Both the position numbers and the translations under genes were made by a program. A DNA stretch of 64,000 nucleotides from Dermatemys mawii (Eukaryota; Chordata; Testudines; Dermatemydidae): positions 15,529,734-15,593,733 of the forward strand of contig ML677335.1 of the NCBI GenBank assembly GCA_007922305.1, read 5' to 3'. Below are positions 57,181 through 64,000 of the stretch, piece by piece. The notes beneath the pieces are model-generated. The model had not been told where the DNA came from and ran no database searches. It saw only the letters and a list, made by a program, of their open reading frames with translations. Positions within the stretch are counted from its first letter, which is position 1. Every line of letters begins with the position of its first letter.

Positions 57181-57935
57181 TCACTATTCTGGACCTTGGA
57201 ATCGCTTACCATAACTTCAGTTGGAGGTAGAGCATGATGTAACCAATCGATTTTCACCAAACCTGACAGTGGTTACCATTGTCTCAGCAGAATTAAACAT
57301 TGAACCTAACCTCTGTTGGTTTTGATTGTCTTAATAGAAATATGGCCATCTGAACATGATTTGTAATCTTCGGTCCATTCCCCCAAATAATAGTAGATTT
57401 TTTAAACCAAATGCAGGGCAAGTATGGCATGAGCTATTGGTTTAAAAAAACACAAATTATTCTTCATGTATATACAAATGCATATTCCAGGTAGGTAACA
57501 GTACTGATGTCTTAGCCCCTCCCCTGGCTATGGCTCCTCCTCCCAACCACCTTCAGTTCCTCATTACCACCTGTTGGGTGGAGTTGGAGCTCAGTGTGGT
57601 TGTAGTCTCCCAACCTTGCATTGTTCTTCCAATGATTGCTCATATCAATTCCATTTAGGGGTGTTTGTGCTGTGTGCACAATAACTGGAAGATTTTTCCC
57701 CTAGCAGTACCCATTGCTTTGGTACAGGTCCCCCCGAGGTCATGCTTTCATGGTGCTAAATATAGGGCCCTGCCGCTACTTCAGTTCCCTCTTACTGCCT
57801 GTGATGGTTAGCAGGAACGCTCGTAGCTCTTGCTTTGCAAGTGCAACTTCTCTAGTAGTTTGAACTTTCGTCCTGTAAATAGTTAGATAGGTTTATAGTA
57901 GTATAGTTTTAGTATAGTGCTAGGATAAATTTCAG

Positions 57936-58166
57936 TTGGAGGTAACCCCTCTCTTTTGTCCCCTTTCCCTTGTACTGGGGCATGTCTCGATCCCCGTGTG
58001 GTTTAAATCCTGTGCTGCGTGTGGCAAGTCTATACCAAGAACTGACCCCCACACTTCCTGCTTGAAGTGTTTGGGAGAAAGCCATCAGAAAGAATGCTGC
58101 AAGGTCTGCAGGGGATTTTGTCTGAGGACTCAAAAAGAGAGGGATCAGCATGCAAGATCCTGCTAA
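57936..58166 (+). pseudogene. DIRS copy 2, Gag-like zinc-cluster region
   Basis: The frame reads FKSCAACGKSIPRTDPHTSC then LKCLGESHQ, nearly the same cysteine/histidine spacing as the first DIRS (25765). The conservation suggests a real metal-binding segment of the Gag-like protein. The frame ends at 58166. Confidence 0.65.
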
Positions 58167-59011
58167 TGGAGGCTGCTGTACGTCCCCACTCCAACCCCGG
58201 TTGAGCAGAACTGACACTGAGAACCTCAGCATCAGTGTGCCGTAACCGACAAGGCATGAGTCTGCATCAAGGAAGGACTCTGCAGGGTTTCCCACATAGG
58301 GGTTCGACACAGGGCAGTGGGCAGCACTGTTCTCAATCCCTGGTGTCCTACAAGAAGAGGAGACCTGAACGGGGCTGCTCCCCCATGCTCAGACCTGTGC
58401 AAAAGGAGCCCACCACCTCGAGACTTGCATTGGGCCATGAGAGTTCGGCTCCACTGATCAGGGTCGCGTCAAACTCCTGCCCCAGCACGGGAACTGTTGG
58501 GTCTGGGTCCTCAGCACTCCCTTCTCCAGGAGGAACATGATCTCCAGTTGTCTTCCATGCAGGAGGCATTCGAGGCTGCCAAAGACCTTATCACCTTTAC
58601 AGTGCCGCCTTTCCTTCTGAGAGGAGACAGGATACTGGGCTCAGTCTCAATGGCACCTGTGACACTCCTGGTGCTATCCAGAGGAAAACGGGTAATGCTG
58701 CCACACTGGTTGACATCTCCTCAGCACTGGTCACCGGTACAATCCACCAGTGGACCAATAATGGAACCACACCGGACCCCAAAATCCAGGCAGTGCTCCT
58801 CTATAGTCCTCACATAGTGAGTCCTCGGAGTCGGAAGCAGAATCCTTACAGGTCCAGAAGAAGTAGGCGATCCAGGTCCAACAGATGTGGGCAGTAGCAG
58901 AGTCACCTGGTTCCATGGCCTGGTCAGTGGCAGGTCCCTGCTCAGTGGCTTCTCTGGACCCCCTGGGCGTTCCACTAGGATGAGGGCCAGAGCTGGAAGT
59001 CCTACTCCAGA

Positions 59012-59578
59012 TTGGCATTGATGGCTTCAGCTCCAAATGTGCCTCCAGAACCTCACCATGGGCAGGACCTAGTGTCTGCCACTCCAATACTAGAACTGCC
59101 AGCACCACTTGCACTGGCATTGACGTCAGCCGCGCCAGAAGACCAGGCACTGCATGATCCCCTTGAAGCCGAGGACCAGGAACAGGACTCACTCCCAGCT
59201 AGGGCCTCATCCTTGCCTGATGAGGCGGTGGGGGAGATGTTGGTGGGGGAAATGTCAATGGCCCCCATCCTGGAGGACAGTATGGTGCTCCAGCGGTTGC
59301 TGGGGATGATGGCTCAGAACCTAGGCATCCAGGAGGAGGTCGTTAAGACCACAGACCCTATGGTGAATATTCTCGCTCCCTCTGGTCCGTCTCACATTGC
59401 CTTGCCAAATATCAGAACAATCCAAGATGTCATCAAAGTGCTGTGGCAACCGCCCTTTTCTTTACCACCAACAGCGAAGAGGAATGAGCAGAAATATTTA
59501 GTTCCCTCTAAGGGGTTCGAGCACCTTTCCACACATCCCCCACCGGATTCCCTAGTTGTAGCAGCAGCTCATGAATGA
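59012..59578 (+). pseudogene. DIRS copy 2, Gag-like C-terminal region
   Basis: Open for 188 codons. An acidic, Pro/Ala-rich first half is followed by EEVVKTTDPMVNILAPSGPS, IKVLWQPP and KYLVPSKGFEHLSTHP, homologous to 27505-27756. A T18/A8 tract at about 59964-59988 interrupts the gene further on. Confidence 0.65.
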
Positions 59579-60289
59579 GAGCACTAAGGCTATCAGGGAC
59601 CCACCCCAAAAAAACAGGAGGCTAAAAAGCTGGACCTCTGGGGGAAAAAAATCTATTCCAGGGAAAGGGGCTCTAGCTCTGAATCTCTGATCACCAGGCT
59701 GTCCTCAGTAGGTACAGCTATAACTCCTGGGGAGCGATGGAAAAATTTAGGAAGCTGTGGCTGCAAGGGCAGAGTTTTCTCTTCCTTGGTAGAGGAGGGC
59801 AAGCTCATTGCCTGGGCTTTGCTGCAGGCAGTCCTTGATGTTGTGGACTCAGCCACTCACACTGTGGCTTCTGGGTAGCCATGAGACGGAGCTCCTGGCT
59901 ACAGGTCAACTGTTTGAGATCCAACAAACCATACAGGACTTCCCTTTTAAGATCTTGGCCCTCTTTTTTTTTTTTTTTTTTTAAAAAAAAGGACTTGCAG
60001 CTTCACGGTCTCAAGGATTCATGGGTCACTCTCAAGTCCCTTGGCCTGCACAGTCCGGCTACTCAGCGGAGGCATTTCAAGCTACAGTCCCCACTCTCAA
60101 AAAGGCAGGATTTTTCTCGAAGGCAGAATAGAAAAGGGTAAAAACCTCACCCTTTGTCAGCCCAGAGTTCTGGTCAGGCAAAACAATCCTCTGGCCAGAA
60201 TCAGAATTTCAAAGGTGCACCCACAAGCGACACATCAGTCCGAACTATGTATCCATCCCATCTTATGTTTTCATGCTGACTGTCCAATT

Positions 60290-61860
60290 TCTACCTGCAT
60301 GGGCCTGAATTACATTGGATTGCTGAGTACGTTTTCCTTCCACCCCAGTTTCCTGTCCCTCTTTAAGGACCCTTCTCACGAACAACTCCTCACGGAGGAG
60401 GTGTGCTTGCTCCTAATGCTTGGGGTAGTGGAAGAGGTTTCTCAGAAGCTGAAGGCCATGGGGTTCTATTCCTGGAATTTCTCAATACCAAAAGCCAAAG
60501 GCAGCTTCAGTCCCATCCTAGACCTTTGAGATCTTAATAAGTTCATGAAGAAACTGAAGTTCTCCATGGTCTCTTTGACCACCATTATCCCTTCCTTGGA
60601 TCCAGGGGACTGGTAGACCATCCTCAGTTTGAAGGGCGCTTACTTTCATATTTCAATAACACCGTCCCACATAAGGTTCCTCAGGTTCGTGGTGAACCAC
60701 AATCATTATCAGTTCACTGTCCTCCCATTAGGCCTGTCAGCAGCTCCTCAAGAGTTTACCAAGTGCATGGCAGTAGTGACTGCATTCCTACACAAGCACC
60801 AGGTGCAGGTGTTTCCACACCTCAACAACTGGCTAATTGAGGGCTGCTTCAGGGCGCAAGTGGAGGCATAAATGAGCCAAATAAGGGCTACTTTCAATGG
60901 CCTGGGCCTTCTACTGAATGGACAGAAGGATAGAGGATGTAGGGGTGGTATTGGACTCTACACAGGCAAGGGCATACCTCCCAGAGCAGGGGTGGGCAAA
61001 CTATGGCCTGTGGACCAGATTCGGCCCCCAGTCCCTTCCCGTCTGGCCCCTCCCCCAGAGCTGCGTGACACGGGCAGCATTCTGGGGGCTGGAGCTGCAT
61101 GCTCCACCCCTCCGTCAGAGCCACGCCGCACGGGCAGAGCTCTGGGGGCCAGGGTAGCATGCTCACCTCTCTCCACCCCCCGCTCCCTGAGCTGCGCTGC
61201 ACCAGCAGCGCTCTGGGGGCCGGGGCTGCGCATTCCTCCCCCTCCCCCCGAGCATCTGTGGTAAGTTGGCGGGGGAGTTCTGGAGGGGGAAGTCAGGGAG
61301 CAGGGTGGGTTGGATAGGGGGTAGGATTCTGGAGTGGTGGTTAGGGGTGGGAGGGTGGATAGGGGTCGGGGCACTCAGGGTACAGGGAGCAGGGGAATTG
61401 GTTAGGGGGTGGGATCCTGGGGGGTGGTTAGGGGTCTCTAGAAGGTGCAGTCAGGGGACAAGGTTGAGGGGTTGAATGGTTCAGGGATTCTGAGGGGGCA
61501 ATCAGGGTGTGGGAAGTGGGAGGAGGCTGGATTAGGGGCGGGCCTTCCCTACCCAGCCCTCCATATAACTTTGCAAACTGGATGTGGCCCTTGGGCCAAA
61601 AGGTTTGCCCACCCCTGTCCCAGAGTCTCATTTCCAGTTCCTGTGCAAAATTATACAAAGTCTCAGACTGTTCCCTAGTGCTACAGCAACAAATTCTGGG
61701 ACACATGGCTGCTTGTACCTATGTAGTACAACATGCCAGACTGAGACTTGCGCCTCTTCAGGTATTGCTGGCTTTGGTGTATTGGCTGATTCGGGACGGT
61801 CTAGATAAGATTGTCCATTCTTCCTTGTCCAGTCCTCAACTCACTCCTATGATAACTCGA
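60290..61860 (+). pseudogene. DIRS copy 2, reverse transcriptase without catalytic aspartates
   Basis: RT homology runs from FLSLFKDPSHEQLLTEEV (60352) through FSIPKAKGSFSPILDL*DLN (60480-60540) and LDPGDW*TILSLKGAYFHIS to YQFTVLPLGLSAAPQEFTKC. Motif A DMKDVYF is changed to SLKGAYF and motif C YLDDW to HLNNW, so all three catalytic Asp are lost. The hAT MITE 60987-61617 interrupts it, and the remaining part resumes at 61618 (HMAACTYVVQHARLRL at about 61700). Confidence 0.8.
60987..61617 (-). mobile_element. hAT MITE, copy 5 of the CAGGGGTGGGCAAACT family
   Basis: The ends caggggtgggcaaactatgg and ggtttgcccacccctg are flanked by a perfect 8-bp duplication, tcccagag (60979-60986 and 61618-61625). 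Inserted in the RT of DIRS copy 2, so it is younger than that copy. Same orientation as copy 4. Confidence 0.93.
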
Positions 61861-61899
61861 CCCTCAGGCTGTGGTGCTGGTATTCTTTTTCCATAAACC

Positions 61900-62247
61900 A
61901 CAGCCATCCCTTTCGCTGGTGATGGATGCATCAGCATTGGGGAAGTCTCAGGACTTCTTGTCCCTAGCAGAGCTCTCACTTCACATCAACACCAGAAAGC
62001 GGATCATCTGGCATAACGTGGATAGCATCTTTTATCAGGACTATCACATGAGATAGTGTTGGCTATGACTCCTCAAGCTCATTTGATGAGAGCACAGGCA
62101 ACTTCAGTAGTGTTCCTCAATGATATTTCCATATTAAACATTTGGATATGGTCATCCGTATATAGGTTTAAAGACCATTCTGCTGTCACATCATCTTCCA
62201 AAGCAGATGGTGATGTCAGAAGAGCAGTCCTACACTCCCTATTCTGA
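61900..62247 (+). pseudogene. DIRS copy 2, RNase H start fused to recombinase end
   Basis: At 61918-61990 VMDASALGKSQ and ELSLHINTRK are the beginning of RNase H. At about 62060-62247 the text changes to the recombinase C-terminus (HLMRAQATSVVFLN … WSSVYRFKDHSAVTSSSKA). Compared with the intact copy, HSTR has become HLMR and the nucleophile region HYA has become HSA, so Tyr is lost. About 1.2 kb is missing between the two parts. Confidence 0.65.
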
Positions 62248-62612
62248 TAGTCTCCAAGTCCTGCCTCCTACAAGGGATACTGCTTGTGAGTCACCTACCT
62301 GCAATACCCATGTTCATCAAATTGAAGAAGAAAGTTACTTATTGTAACTGTGGTTCTTCTAGATGTGATGCAGATGTGTATTTGATACCCTAGCCTCTGT
62401 TGCCTCTACACTGGAGTCTTCCCCAAGACGTTTGATGTGAGGGAATAGAGTGGGGTTGTGGCAGTGTTGTCTCGTATAGCTACAGACATGAGGCATGAGT
62501 TTTGTCCCTTTATTGCTAGACAAAAGTCTCCAGCTCCAGTGCACGCATACCATTACCTAGAATACATGTCTGCATCACACCTTGAAGACGGACAGTTACA
62601 GTAAGTAACGTT

Positions 62613-63775
62613 CTTATCTTTAGGAGACTAGTGTTTTCACTACCTGCTCCCAGCTGTTATCTTTCCAGCTGAAACACTCCAAAATGTGTGGGACTTGCAT
62701 TGATTTCCATGTCCCAAGTACTGTACAAACAAACTATTTGCACAGCATACTCCCCTATATGAGATAGGGACTATTATTTGTATTTTTGCAGAAATTTAAA
62801 TAATTACTAGCAAATATTGAATTAATCCTATAGTTAAAGTAAGCATGTTCTTAAGTGGTTGGCCACAGTGCTCAACGTCTTGCTAAATCCATCTCTAAAT
62901 AAAAAGGGACCTAATAAGATTTTCCAGCTTTTTAGGCTGAATATTACAGTTGTAAAGATGCTTATGCCAGATATTTGTGTTTTTAAAAAAGGGAAAAAAC
63001 TCTAATGCACTGAGGGATGAGTAAAGGTAAATAAATAAATGTGGTATTTAGTGCAGGTTTCAGTATACATAAAGTTATTCCTACAGTTTTGTTAGTATTT
63101 GGAACCAGTATTTAATGCTAACTTGTTTCTTTTCTTAGTTTTGAAAAGTTGAATATAAAAATAAAAAATACATCCCAAACTCTTAAATGGCATCACAAGC
63201 TCGTTTGTCACTATAGCATGCAGTTTCAAAGGTACTAAATGTAAAACTGGAACTGGAATACTGTGACAGTTCCTTTAAACATTGAAATCTGGCAACAGTA
63301 AACTATTTTAACTTTTAACATGCATTTCCACTCATAAATTCAAAGGAAAAATGGGATTTTGTGGAAAATTCTCTCTCATTATTGATAATCCAGTGTGATA
63401 AGTGGGAAACTCATAATTTTATCAAAATAGACTAGCACTAAAAATTGGAATCTTTTGAGACGGTAATGTTAGTTTGGGCGAAAGATGGTACTTTTTCTAT
63501 TTCTAGTTGATTTAAAAAAAACCTTAGAATGGAAAATGTGTCTCTATAGAACAAATTTATTTTGTTTCATGAAATCATGTTCTGTAGCCTGACCTAAAGA
63601 ACTATTAAACAGTTCAGTCATGAAGACTCTGAGAACTTCCTGGCCCCAAGTACTATCCAAGATGATCTTCTAATTATTCATGTGAACCCTGTGAACCCAA
63701 CAGCTGAAATCCAAACAAACAAATAGGAACAGATTCAGTGTCTTAAATTATACTTTGAATACTATCACAAAAAGT
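62613..63775. other. AT-rich DNA, no gene seen
   Basis: No supported gene or named repeat. Confidence 0.45.
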
Positions 63776-63965
63776 AGAAACAGTACTATATTTTTTTTAG
63801 TAACTTATGTTTAACAAAGGGAAAACAGCGTTTTTCTTCTGTATAGTAAAGTTTCAAGCTGTATTAAGTCAATGTTCAGTTGCAAACGTTTGAAAGAACA
63901 GCCATAATGTTTGGAGTTATGAACGTTTCAGAGTGAAGAACAACATCCACTTTGAGATTCTACTG
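63776..63965 (-). mobile_element. Mariner-like MITE fragment (CAGTAGAACCTCAG family)
   Basis: It ends gattctactg followed by TA (63966-63967). It contains tagtaaagtttcaagctgta and aatgttcagttgcaaa, the antisense of the family at 12578 and 35820. The other half is missing. Confidence 0.65.
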
Positions 63966-64000
63966 TATGTATAAAAGACTATAAGCTTTTTATGAAGCAA

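Larger units (their letters stand above)
55533..57270 (+). mobile_element. Candidate LTR-retroelement remnant
   Basis: AATAAATAAA near 55560 is followed by tgtcagg… and by tggtgctgaattatggga at about 55613, which resembles a retroviral primer-binding site in an eroded form. The far end has the LTR-like segment 56970-57180 with AATAAA at about 57162 and a closing aaacctgaca at 57262-57271. No retroviral genes are readable between them. The class and borders are uncertain. Confidence 0.35.
57623..62612 (+). mobile_element. DIRS-type retrotransposon, decayed second copy
   Basis: It starts after GTT (57623-57625) with a left terminus homologous to the DIRS at 25427 (attgctcatatcaattcc). It carries Gag and RT homologous to that element and ends at GTT (62610-62612). 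The region 62310-62370 acts as an internal complementary region for the right terminus (aagttacttattgtaactgt against acagttacagtaagtaac). It is split by a hAT MITE and has a large deletion between RNase H and the recombinase end. The left terminus does not match the left half of the internal region. Confidence 0.8.

Noticed and set aside
1..64000. CRISPR arrays, operons, riboswitches, prokaryotic systems
   Set aside because: Composition, LINE/SINE/MITE content and lack of dense ORFs are those of a vertebrate nuclear genome. The regular repeats seen are minisatellites or transposon parts.

Overview
This is vertebrate nuclear DNA and most likely reptilian, probably turtle. The reasons are its mix of CR1 LINEs, several hAT MITE families, a structurally complete DIRS retrotransposon, a Harbinger DNA transposon with its own Myb-like gene, solo LTRs and an old retroviral fragment. 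The species call is inference. I found no exon of a recognisable host gene, no rRNA or tRNA gene, and no CRISPR array or other prokaryotic feature. The window reads as intergenic or intronic DNA built up by repeated, nested transposon insertion.

Layout. Positions 1-6480 hold an antisense CR1 LINE. A hAT element (2435-5118) interrupts it, flanked by an 8-bp duplication that matches at 7 of 8 positions, and the hAT itself contains a retroviral pro-env-3'LTR fragment (2499-4979, minus strand). Positions 6480-24630 are mostly AT-rich single-copy-looking DNA with scattered MITEs, a Ty3/Gypsy-like Gag-protease remnant (about 22000-22700) and a solo LTR (24095-24629, perfect 4-bp GCAC duplication). 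Positions 25424-31767 are a DIRS-type retrotransposon with all terminal and internal complementary repeats. Positions 32033-34030 hold a hAT transposase remnant followed by a second, decayed DIRS-like pol/recombinase fragment.

Positions 40430-47772 hold a sense CR1 interrupted by a solo LTR (40593-45699), which is in turn interrupted by a Harbinger transposon (40679-44993). The Harbinger carries an uninterrupted transposase gene and a convergent, spliced Myb/SANT gene. Positions 52389-57270 hold nested MITEs, a tRNA-like SINE region, a minisatellite and an LTR-like repeat. Positions 57623-62612 are a decayed DIRS copy split by a hAT MITE.

How the genes work together: the only gene sets that form functional units belong to mobile elements. 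In the DIRS element, Gag, RT-RNase H and tyrosine recombinase are encoded between inverted terminal repeats, and the internal complementary region matches both outer ends, as expected for a circle-templated, integrase-free retrotransposon. In the Harbinger, a DDE transposase and a Myb-like DNA-binding partner converge on a shared 3' region between matching termini. The nesting order (CR1 oldest, then LTR or hAT, then Harbinger, ERV or hAT MITEs) gives a relative insertion chronology.
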